Shown here one piece after another: positions 1 to 9,860 of a stretch of 64,000 bases of DNA. The translations under genes and the position numbers were made by a program. This DNA is from Phycisphaerales bacterium (lineage in GTDB: Bacteria; Planctomycetota; Phycisphaerae; Phycisphaerales; UBA1924), in assembly GCA_028279375.1 (NCBI GenBank), contig JANQNW010000015.1:310001-374000 (forward strand), in the 5' to 3' direction. Position 1 is the first letter of the stretch. Each line of letters starts with the position of its first letter. The notes beneath the pieces were generated by a model, which had not been told where the DNA came from, did no database searches, and saw nothing but the letters and a program-made list of their open reading frames with translations.

Positions 1-2146
1 GGGGAAGGAACTCATGGTGCTTGCCGGCTTCGAAGAGCGCCTTGGATATCTTCAGCGCGTGCATGAAATAGACATTGTCGTCCGCGCTGCCATGCATGAT
101 GAGCAGTGGACGCTCCAGGCGATCAGCGTATGTGCTCACCGCTGACTGCAGATATCCGACTTCGTTGATCTGCGGCAGGTCCATGTAACGCTCGGTGTAG
201 TGCGTGTCATAGTCCTCCCAGCGATTCACGGGAGCGCCGGCGACACCGGCATGGAAGACATTCGGCTCGCGCATGACGGCCATCGCGCTGAAGTAGCCTC
301 CGAAAGACCAACCCCAGATGCCGACGCGCTTCAGATCGAGCTCCGGATACTTGCGCCCGAGCGCCTGCAGACCGGCGACCTGATCCTGCAGTGGAATGTC
401 GATCAGGTTGTCCTTGACGACGCGCCCCCAGTCGCGTCCGCGTTTCGGGGTCCCGCGACCGTCGATGCGCACCACGATGAAGCCGTGGTCAGCGAACCAC
501 TGGTCAAGGAAATAGGCGCGGGCGTTGGCTCGCACCATGTTCGACGTCGGACCGCCGTAGACGTGCACGATGACCGGGTAGCGCTTCTTCCCGTCGAAGT
601 CGCGTGGGCGGACGATCGCCGCATGGAGCGACGGGCGATGGCCGACGGTCGTCAACTCCAGGTTGACATCAAACCGGGGCGATTCGGCGACGCTCGGAAT
701 GACGAAGCCGGTGTTGCCATCCTGGGTAAAGACCTCCCAGGCCATGCGGCCATCGAGATGCGTCATTTGGTGAACACGTGTGTAGACGGCGCCCCCGAAG
801 ATCGCCCGATGTTCGCCGCTTTGCGACGTGCGCCGGCGCGGACCGCCGCGATCGGCGTCGAGCGGAACGCGATAGATATGCGCCTGCGTCGGATCCGGGC
901 TGGCCGTGACGATGAGTTCGCGCGTCTCGAGCTGGTAATGGACGAACTGGCGCAGGCCGAGATCGAGCGGCGTGATCTCACGCACGAGGCTTCCGTCGCG
1001 CGCCCGAAGTTCGAGTTGCCAGGCGCCGTTACGCTCAGTCATCCACAGGAAGGACTCGCCGCCAGGCAGCCAGTGTGGCATTTCCTGCACGATTTCCACC
1101 CATGCGTCGTCCTGCTCGATAAGCAGCGTCTGCGTGTATCCGGTCGCCTCATCGACTTCGAGCACAGCCTGCTCCGTCTGACGCCGGTTCTGCACGACGA
1201 TTGTCAGCGGGCCATCCTTCTCCCACTTCACGGTGTTCAGATACTCATAGCGCTTGCGATCCCACTCGGCCCATGTGGTGGCGCCGCCGTAAGCGCTGAT
1301 CACGCCGAGTTGGACATCCGCGTTCTTCATTCCCGGTCGCGGATAGGGCCATGAGTCCGGCGCGATCTCAGGTGAGACGGCGTCGGCGATGTGCATGGTC
1401 TCGAGTCCTGCGACGTCCGTGCGCTGATACGCGATTCGCTTCGAGTCCGGGGACCACCAGTAGCCGTGGTTGCGGCTCATCTCCTCCTGCGCAACGAACT
1501 CCGCCAGTCCGTTGGTCACGGTGTCCGACGACCGGAATGTCAATCGGACCTCTTCGCGCGATTCGATTTCGGTGACATAGAGATCGCCGTTGCGCACGCA
1601 GGCGACCATCGCGCCGTCAGGCGACATCTGCGGATCGAGTGGATACCCGGCGTCCGACTCGAGCTCGAGCATGAGGCCGGAGGCGCGCTCGATGATGAAG
1701 AGTCTGCCGGACAGCGGCACGAGAATGCGCTCGCCGTCTTCGGAGAGCTGGAAGGACGCGATGCCGCGGCTGGTGTCGCGCGTACGCTCGCGCCGAGCGA
1801 GTTCTTCCTTGGAGAGCTCCTCATCCTGCACGCCGAGGATCTGCTCAGCTGTCAGAAGGGTGCGCTCGACGCCTGCGCGCACGTCGAACTCGTAGAGGCT
1901 CTTGACGAAGCTGCGCGAGGGAGATCGGAGATAGAGAATGTGTTCGCCATCGGGCGTCGGGGTGATCGCCGAGGGCGCCCCCAGACGGAATCTGTAGGTT
2001 TGGGCGTAATCCCGGAGGAATCCGGGATCCGGTTCCGCCTGTGAATAGCCGGCCCGATCGCGCGGGCTCTGCGTCGATGCGCAGCCGGTGATCAGGAGGG
2101 CGAGACAGGTGCAGATGGAGGCGCTGAGGAATCGAGTCGCTGACAT
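1..2146 (-). CDS. Dipeptidyl-peptidase IV-type S9 serine peptidase, lipoprotein (3' end outside window)
   Basis: Reading the minus strand from the ATG at 2146 gives one open frame of about 715 residues that leaves the window at position 1. The N-terminus is a lipoprotein signal with lipobox LITGC near residue 20. The middle is the beta-propeller typical of DPP-IV, including WSPDSKRIAYQRTD. The C-terminal part is the alpha/beta-hydrolase: YGGPTSNMV, GRGTPKRGRDWG, and the nucleophile elbow GWSFGG (Ser codon near 305-307). HGSADDNVYF contains the catalytic Asp. The catalytic His should lie just beyond the window edge. The family releases N-terminal dipeptides, often X-Pro; the lipobox implies membrane attachment. 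A Shine-Dalgarno-like GGAGA lies upstream of the ATG. It is divergent from the peptide transporter at 2430, which fits extracellular peptide use. Confidence 0.9.
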   Translation of the reverse strand, partial: MSATRFLSASICTCLALLITGCASTQSPRDRAGYSQAEPDPGFLRDYAQTYRFRLGAPSAITPTPDGEHILYLRSPSRSFVKSLYEFDVRAGVERTLLTAEQILGVQDEELSKEELARRERTRDTSRGIASFQLSEDGERILVPLSGRLFIIERASGLMLELESDAGYPLDPQMSPDGAMVACVRNGDLYVTEIESREEVRLTFRSSDTVTNGLAEFVAQEEMSRNHGYWWSPDSKRIAYQRTDVAGLETMHIADAVSPEIAPDSWPYPRPGMKNADVQLGVISAYGGATTWAEWDRKRYEYLNTVKWEKDGPLTIVVQNRRQTEQAVLEVDEATGYTQTLLIEQDDAWVEIVQEMPHWLPGGESFLWMTERNGAWQLELRARDGSLVREITPLDLGLRQFVHYQLETRELIVTASPDPTQAHIYRVPLDADRGGPRRRTSQSGEHRAIFGGAVYTRVHQMTHLDGRMAWEVFTQDGNTGFVIPSVAESPRFDVNLELTTVGHRPSLHAAIVRPRDFDGKKRYPVIVHVYGGPTSNMVRANARAYFLDQWFADHGFIVVRIDGRGTPKRGRDWGRVVKDNLIDIPLQDQVAGLQALGRKYPELDLKRVGIWGWSFGGYFSAMAVMREPNVFHAGVAGAPVNRWEDYDTHYTERYMDLPQINEVGYLQSAVSTYADRLERPLLIMHGSADDNVYFMHALKISKALFEAGKHHEFLP

Positions 2147-2429
2147 TCCCGGTTCTCCGCGGGGGAACGATGCAGGTTCGATGTCGCCGGCGGATCGCAG
2201 CCGGATCGACCCGACATCGTAAAGGGTGCGATCCCCGACGGACGCACAATCGCACGGGCTGACGGCTGGATCATCGATCGCGCAGGGGGCGATCGCCGCA
2301 GAGTCGGCCCTGCGAGGGCCTCCAGCGGGGGGCGCTGGGATTGGCGTTCGGCTATTCTGAGCCGCTTCGAGCCCCCTGGAACCGCGTGATCGCGATTCGA
2401 TCGCTGGCCACGCCGAGGCATGCATCCGT

Positions 2430-4561
<2,132 letters not shown>

Positions 4562-4565
<4 letters not shown>

Positions 4566-5896
4566 TCGAGCGGGAGTCGCTCTCGATCTGCCTCGCTGCA
4601 TCTGAGTCTCACGGCGCCGTCGCCGACGCCGTGCACGTGACCGTCGGCCTGCTCGCCATCGCCGCCGTCATCGGCGTGCTGACGAAGTTCGTGCGCATCC
4701 CCTACACGATCGCGCTTGTGCTCGCGGGTGTCGCGATCGCAGCGCTGGGGTTGGCGCCTGAGGGCGTCTTCGTCACACAGGATCTCGTGCTCCTGCTCTT
4801 CCTGCCGCCGCTGCTCTTTCAGGCGGGGCTGCACACGGAGCTTTCGGTGCTTCGCAAGGCGTGGGCGCCCGTGCTGATCATGGCGATCCCCGGCGTGCTC
4901 GTGACGAGTTTCGCCGTCGCGGCTGCCGTTCGGCCCTTCATCGCGGATGCGATGGGAACGGACGCCAATCTCTGGCTCATGGCGCTGCTCTTCGGCGTCG
5001 TCGTCGCTCCAACGGATCCGATCTCCGTCATGGCGACATTCAAGACTGCGGGTGCGCCGACAAAGCTCAAGACCGTCGTCGAGGGAGAGTCGCTCTTCAA
5101 CGACGGCACGGCCGTGGCGCTTTTTCTTGTGCTCAAGACGGCCGTCGTCGGTGTCATTGCCGGAGGGACCCAGGATGGTGAGGCGGAGGCCGCGGTCTCG
5201 TTCGTGGAGATCGCGACGAGCTTCGTCACGGTGACGGGCATCGGCACCTTCATCGGACTCGCGCTGGGCTTACTGACGTTCTTCCTGCTCCGGCGCCTTG
5301 AAGATCACACGCTCGAGACTGCGATCACGATCGCGCTGGCCTGGGGTTCGTTCGTCGTCGCCGAGATGCTGCATGCTTCAGGCGTGATCGCCGTCGTCGT
5401 CTCGGCGCTCATCATGGGAAACTACGGCAAGACCTTCACGATGAGCGCCGAGACGCGCACAACGCTCACGGGATTCTGGGACAGCCTCGACTTCGTCATT
5501 AATTCGATTCTCTTCCTGCTGATCGGATTCGAACTTACGGACCCGGCGGTGGGCGGCGTGCGCCGGCTGCTCGATGCGGACGTGATGATGACCGCCGGCG
5601 CCGCGATCGTGGCGATGTTCGTCGCTCGCGCGCTGCTCGTGTATCCGGTCGCGCTCACGCTCAAGAGCTACTGGCCAAAGGGCTGGAAGCATGTGATCTG
5701 GTGGGCGGGTCTGCGCGGCTCGCTCTCGCTGGCGCTGATTCTTGGATTGCCTCCGGGAGAGCTGCGGTCATTTCTCGCGCCGGTGATATTCCTGATCGTG
5801 CTCGTTTCGCTGATCGGACAGGGACTGACGATGCCGCTGCTGCTCAGGGCGACCGGCGTCTCCGATGAAGCGGATGACGAACCTCGCGTTCACTGA
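4562..5896 (+). CDS. Na+/H+ antiporter, CPA1/NhaP type
   Basis: 444 residues with about 12 hydrophobic segments and no hydrophilic tail, as in NhaP-like antiporters (Na_H_Exchanger family). Diagnostic segments are LLFLPPLLFQAGLHTEL and VVVAPTDPISV. The conserved ND-type ion-site region is VEGESLFNDGTAVALF. Near the C-terminus comes WWAGLRGSLSLALIL. It exchanges external protons for cytoplasmic Na+ or K+ (direction and ion not readable here). The ATG overlaps the POT stop by 4 bases, so translation is probably coupled. Pairing with a proton-driven peptide importer suggests joint use of ion gradients, which is inference. Confidence 0.92.
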
Positions 5897-5921
5897 GCGC
5901 ATGTAAGAGGAGATCTGCGCC

Positions 5922-6296
5922 ATGCGAATCCTGGTCTTCCTGCTTGTCGTCATTGGATTGATCGGGTGTGCGCAGCGCGCGCCGCGTCCGGCGAAGATCA
6001 ATCACGTCGTCTTCATCAAGTTGCAGGACCCTTCCGAGACCGAGACGCTGATCCGAGACTGCGACGAGCGGCTCGGCAGAATTCCGAGCGTCCACCTGTA
6101 CTCCTGCGGCACGCACTATGACATCGGGCGCGATGGCATAAACTCCGATTACGACGTGGGACTCTACGTCGGCTTCAACACCGAAGAGGAGTACCGCTTC
6201 TATCTCGATCATCCGGATCATGTCGGGATCGTGACGGACTGGAGACCGAAGTTCGAGTGGATTCAGATCTACGACATCGGCGACGAGACGAAGTGA
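5922..6296 (+). CDS. Dabb-domain (stress-responsive A/B barrel) lipoprotein
   Basis: 124 residues. A short signal peptide ends in the lipobox IGLIGC, so the mature protein should be lipid-anchored. The rest matches the small dimeric alpha/beta-barrel Dabb family: INHVVFIKLQD, then a middle strand with DYDVGLYVGFNTEEEY, then YLDHPDHVGIV. Most Dabb proteins are cytoplasmic, so a lipobox is unusual. AAGAGGAG precedes the ATG at good spacing. The stop overlaps the next start by 4 bases (GTGA), so it shares a transcript with the DUF2071 gene. Substrate unknown. Confidence 0.85.
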   Translation: MRILVFLLVVIGLIGCAQRAPRPAKINHVVFIKLQDPSETETLIRDCDERLGRIPSVHLYSCGTHYDIGRDGINSDYDVGLYVGFNTEEEYRFYLDHPDHVGIVTDWRPKFEWIQIYDIGDETK

Positions 6297-7027
6297 ACAG
6301 CGAGGTCGACAGGCTGTCGCTTCGATCGCGCCCGAAGAGCGCACCGGTGATGCATATGCGCTGGGAGTCATTGCTTTTTGCGCATTGGCGGATCGATCTA
6401 TCGGCGCTTCGTCCGCTCGTGCCTTCGGCGCTCGAGATCGATCTCTTCGAGGGCGATGCATGGATCGGCGTCATCCCCTTTACGATGAATCACATTCGCG
6501 GGCGATTCATGCCTCGAATCCCGAAGCTGCATGCTTTTCATGAACTCAACGTGCGGACGTACGTGCACTGCGATGGCGTGCCCGGCGTCTGGTTCTTCTC
6601 GCTGGACGCGGCGAGTCGCGTCGCCGTGCGCGCGGCCCGTCTGACTTTCGGACTCAACTATCTCGACGCGCGGATGTCGCTCACGGAGGATGGCGGGACG
6701 ATCAGCTACACCTCGGATCGGACGCATCGGGGGGCGCCGAGTGCGCATCTCGATTGCGCATGGACACCCGGTCGCGATCTTCCGGAGACGGAAGTCGGCT
6801 CATTGGAGTTCTTCCTTACGGAACGATATTGCCTGTATTCAGAGCGTCGAGGTCGAATCCTCCGCGGCAGAGTCCATCACGAGCCGTGGCGCCTGCGTAT
6901 CGCAACGATCGATCGATGGAGTTCAACAATGATCGAATCTCTTGGTGTTGAGTCTCCGGACTGCGAACCGCATTTGCTGCATGCGGATTCACTCGACGTC
7001 GATGCCTGGCTTGCGCTCGGAGTCTGA
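6293..7027 (+). CDS. DUF2071 family protein (YqjF-like)
   Basis: The GTG at 6293 is chosen because it forms a GTGA overlap with the upstream stop; an earlier in-frame start would lie inside the Dabb gene. The 244-residue product matches DUF2071: MRWESLLFAHWRID at the start, then LRPLVPSALEIDLFEGDAW, WIGVIPFTM, ELNVRTYV and GVWFFSLDA. The family has no established activity; it is a soluble beta-rich protein often described as acetoacetate-decarboxylase-like in fold. No signal peptide. A good rho-independent terminator follows at 7041. Confidence 0.85.
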   Translation: MNSEVDRLSLRSRPKSAPVMHMRWESLLFAHWRIDLSALRPLVPSALEIDLFEGDAWIGVIPFTMNHIRGRFMPRIPKLHAFHELNVRTYVHCDGVPGVWFFSLDAASRVAVRAARLTFGLNYLDARMSLTEDGGTISYTSDRTHRGAPSAHLDCAWTPGRDLPETEVGSLEFFLTERYCLYSERRGRILRGRVHHEPWRLRIATIDRWSSTMIESLGVESPDCEPHLLHADSLDVDAWLALGV

Positions 7028-7040
7028 ATCGAATAGCAAG

Positions 7041-7061
7041 ATCCCCTGGTAGGGGATTTTT
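7041..7061 (+). terminator. Rho-independent terminator after the DUF2071 gene
   Basis: ATCCCC (7041-7046) and GGGGAT (7052-7057) form a 6-bp stem with a 5-base loop, followed directly by a T run through 7061. It lies 14 bases after the DUF2071 stop and closes the transcript that probably begins at 2430. Confidence 0.8.
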
Positions 7062-7129
7062 GGCGACTCCTCTTGCGATGCATGACTCACCGTGGTGGGG
7101 TATGCGCTCTTGCACCCGGAGGATCGACA

Positions 7130-8452
7130 ATGCGATGCACAAGTCGCGCGTTGGCTCGAGTTGTTCTTGTCGTCAGCGCTCTTCTCCTGTGCGCGCCTGT
7201 GTCCATTGCAGGTGACGCATGCACGGAGCAGTGGTCAACGAGTTTTCCAGATCCTGGCGCCAACGGCTCCATACAGGCGGGCGTCATTTATGACGACGGC
7301 AGCGGTGATCGGCTCTTCGTGGGTGGGTTCTTCCTCGAAATTGGCGGCGTCGAGACGCAACGGATCGCGGCTTGGGACGGTTCGCAATGGGAGGGCGTCG
7401 GCGATGCGAACAACGTCGTTCACGCGCTCGCGGTCTTCGACGACGGATCGGGACCGGCGCTCTATGCCGCAGGGTTGTTCACGCAGATCGGCGGCGTAAG
7501 CGCGAGTCATATCGCGTGCTGGGATGGCGATTCATGGACGCCGATCGGCGCGGGAGTCGATGGGCCGGTGCGCGACCTGCTTATCCATGATGACGGCTCA
7601 GGCCTGGCGCTCTATCTCGCTGGTTCATTCACGAACGCTGGAGGAAGCCCGGCGCGAGGAATCGCAAGCTGGGATGGCGTCGCATGGTCAGCTGTCGGTG
7701 GCGACGTGATAGGAGCGCCGGGAGCAGGATGCATTGCACTGCTGGAGCATGACGATGACCTCATTGCGACCGGGACGTTCCTCGGCGTCGCCGGTGTTTC
7801 GGCTTCGAACATCGCGCGCTGGGACGGCGCCTCTTGGAGCGCGGTCGGTTTCGGCGTGGACGGGCAGGGAAATGCGCTCGCCTCGATGGATGGCGACCTC
7901 TACATCGGCGGCGCGTTCGCAAATGCCGGCGGCGCAGCGGCGCCGCGCCTTGCGCGATGGGATGGCGCGATGTGGTCTCCCGTCGCGAGCGATCTGACGA
8001 ATCCCGCGATCGAGATCACCTGTCTCCGGACCATCGACGTGGATCAAATGCTCGTTGGCGGCGAGTTTCTCACGATCGGTGGTGTCAGCGCCTCGAGAGT
8101 TGCGATGTATGACACAGCCGTCTTCCATGCGCTGACATCCGGCGTCAACGGCGCCCCGGCACGCTTCTTCGACGCCGATTCGCCGTCGCTTGGACTTGAG
8201 GGCGCCGGCGTCGTTGGAAGCTTCACGAGCGCCGGCGGATTGCAGTGCGCACGCGCGGCCGTGTGGAAGACCTGCGCCGGCGCGCAGCTCATCGGCGATC
8301 TCACTGGTGACGGCGTCGTCGGGGCCAATGATCTGGCGGAACTCCTCGGGCGATGGGGTCAGAAGGGGGGCATTGCGGATCTCGATGGCAGCGGCGTCGT
8401 CGGCGCATCCGATCTCGCGACGCTCATCGGCAACTGGAGCAGCGGCGACTGA
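7130..8452 (+). CDS. Exported repeat (propeller-like) protein with C-terminal dockerin-like EF-hand repeats
   Basis: The start at 7130 is set by GGAGG 8 bases upstream and by the signal peptide that follows (LARVVLVVSALLLCAPVSIA). The body is built of about seven repeats of roughly 45 residues, each with a core like IGGVxAxxIAxWDGxxW followed by GxGVxG. This suggests a beta-propeller or kelch-like surface domain. The C-terminus has two calcium-binding dockerin-like repeats, DLTGDGVVGANDLAELLG and DLDGSGVVGASDLATLIG, each ending in a W. Such tails are common on exported proteins of Phycisphaerae. No catalytic motif seen; role unknown, probably cell surface or extracellular. Confidence 0.75.
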   Translation: MRCTSRALARVVLVVSALLLCAPVSIAGDACTEQWSTSFPDPGANGSIQAGVIYDDGSGDRLFVGGFFLEIGGVETQRIAAWDGSQWEGVGDANNVVHALAVFDDGSGPALYAAGLFTQIGGVSASHIACWDGDSWTPIGAGVDGPVRDLLIHDDGSGLALYLAGSFTNAGGSPARGIASWDGVAWSAVGGDVIGAPGAGCIALLEHDDDLIATGTFLGVAGVSASNIARWDGASWSAVGFGVDGQGNALASMDGDLYIGGAFANAGGAAAPRLARWDGAMWSPVASDLTNPAIEITCLRTIDVDQMLVGGEFLTIGGVSASRVAMYDTAVFHALTSGVNGAPARFFDADSPSLGLEGAGVVGSFTSAGGLQCARAAVWKTCAGAQLIGDLTGDGVVGANDLAELLGRWGQKGGIADLDGSGVVGASDLATLIGNWSSGD

Positions 8453-8480
8453 GCGCTCGATGGAGCGCACGCCGAGATCC

Positions 8481-8514
8481 AAAAAGACAAACGACGCCCC
8501 CGGAAGAGCGTCGT
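8481..8514 (-). terminator. Rho-independent terminator of the FG-repeat gene
   Basis: On the minus strand ACGACGC (8514-8508) pairs perfectly with GCGTCGT (8497-8491) around a 10-base loop. TTGTCTTTTT (8490-8481) follows. It lies about 55 bases beyond the stop of the minus-strand gene at 8571, making that gene a likely single-gene transcript. Confidence 0.75.
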
Positions 8515-8570
8515 CGTGGTTCCACATCGCAAGGACGTGTTGTCTTCAGTGAGGATTTGCGTAGATGCTC

Positions 8571-9407
8571 TTACGCGGCCTCGCGCTGGACGCCGACGGG
8601 GCCGGGCGCCACGCAACCATTCACCGGGCCGGGGACGGGCATGCCGATGGGGGAGAGCTGCATCATGCCGGGGTGGACAAAGCCGCCCGGAACGAAGCCG
8701 TTGCTGCTCTCGACCTGAGCCTTGCCCTTGATCTCGTTCTCGATCGGCTGACCGACAGTCGCGCCGGGGACGTTCGTCCAGTTCGGGACGAAGCCGTTGA
8801 AACCGTAGGAGTTGAAGGGGGCGCCGTAAAAGCCCTGGTAGCCGCCGTACGGATAGCCACCGAAGCTGTTGAACGGAACGTTGTAACCCTGGGAGCCGCC
8901 GAAGCCGCTGAAGGGAACGTTGTAGCCCTGGAAGCCGCCGAAGCTGTTGAACGGCACGTTGGAGCCGAAGGGCACGTTCCAGTTCTGGATGCCGTAGTTC
9001 CACGGCATGCCGAAGCTGCCGGAGTACTGCGGAACGTTCCAGCCGCTATTGAAGCCGAAGCCGCCGAAGGGGACGTTGTAGCCGAAGGGCGACGTCGAAT
9101 TCTGGAAGCCAAAGCTCTGCGGGAAATTCGAGCCGTAGAAGGAGAAGGGCTTGGTGAAGGAGGAGCCCCACGGGCCGACGAACGAACTGTTGGAGCCGTA
9201 GTTCCAGGGCGTGTTGAAGCCGAAGCCCTGCGGGTAGGTCCAGTTAGAGCCAAAGCCGCCGAAGCTATTGAACGGAACGTTGGAGCCGAAGGGCATATTC
9301 CAGTTCTGGAAGCTGTAGTTCCACGGCGTGCCGCCGAAACCACCGAAGTTCCAGTTGCTATTGAAGGACGGGGTGCAGCCCGAGTTGGGGGAAGTAACGG
9401 TGAACAT
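8571..9407 (-). CDS. Low-complexity FG/Asn/Pro/aromatic-rich repeat protein, function unknown
   Basis: 278 residues from an ATG at 9407 preceded by AGAGGA. Residues 1-210 are almost only F, G, N, S, P, W, Y, Q, V and T. I find a single Lys and no Asp, Glu, Arg or His there. The core unit NVPFxxFGG occurs about five times (near residues 43, 112, 150, 163 and 175). A 30-residue block beginning PWNY and ending NVPFNSFGGF is repeated 107 residues apart. At DNA level it is the near-identical stretches starting at 8941 and 9262. The last 65 residues are more ordinary and contain the only charged cluster (IENEIKGKAQ). No signal peptide, membrane segment or Cys pairs. I do not recognise a family. Strong ribosome site and own terminator argue for real expression. 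Confidence 0.7.
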   Translation of the reverse strand: MFTVTSPNSGCTPSFNSNWNFGGFGGTPWNYSFQNWNMPFGSNVPFNSFGGFGSNWTYPQGFGFNTPWNYGSNSSFVGPWGSSFTKPFSFYGSNFPQSFGFQNSTSPFGYNVPFGGFGFNSGWNVPQYSGSFGMPWNYGIQNWNVPFGSNVPFNSFGGFQGYNVPFSGFGGSQGYNVPFNSFGGYPYGGYQGFYGAPFNSYGFNGFVPNWTNVPGATVGQPIENEIKGKAQVESSNGFVPGGFVHPGMMQLSPIGMPVPGPVNGCVAPGPVGVQREAA

Positions 9408-9860
9408 GTGTCCAGATCCTCTTAAGAGTGTGACGGAAACGAACGGGATTGATCACGGGCGCCGTGTGCCGACGATCAGGCGCTGGCCCCATGTTTTCTG
9501 ACATAGCTGCAGAACACATCCACGAGTGCTGATCCCGACTCCGGAAAAATCGGAATCGCCCGATCGGCGAGAACCGCGACGTCATGGGACGGTTCGGACG
9601 CCCCGAAGGGCGCGTGTCGAACGAGAACTCAGCCTCATTGCTGGATTCCGTATCGTCGGACTCGGACTCGAACTTTCGGTGAGCTCACGAGAATTGGGGA
9701 GACAATCTCAAGTTGATTGACGCTGTTCTGCAGGTCGCCCCAACGCCGACCGCGTGAACGCATAACATTGAGTCCGGACGCTCACTCGAGAAGCCGGCCG
9801 GGCGTCTCGAGACTTGAGCGGTCGCGGTTGTCGTGACGATGTTGAGAGAGCGAACCGACC
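9408..9860. other. Intergenic region between divergent genes
   Basis: 453 bases between the divergent FG-repeat gene and the CHAD-Ppx-HD gene, so it must hold both promoters. I could not pick out a convincing -35/-10 pair. A small 5-bp hairpin (9556-9560 with 9566-9570) has a T-rich flank on the minus strand, but it is too weak to call. No coding frame with a ribosome site seen. Confidence 0.4.

Noticed and set aside
200..1354. Long plus-strand open frame
   Set aside because: It is the complement of the DPP-IV-type gene, whose minus-strand frame carries the propeller and GWSFGG motifs.
8571..9407. Regularly repeated DNA that might be a CRISPR array or minisatellite
   Set aside because: Repeats are in frame, variable in length, follow codon structure and encode NVPFxxFGG units with a ribosome site; no constant repeat/spacer pattern.
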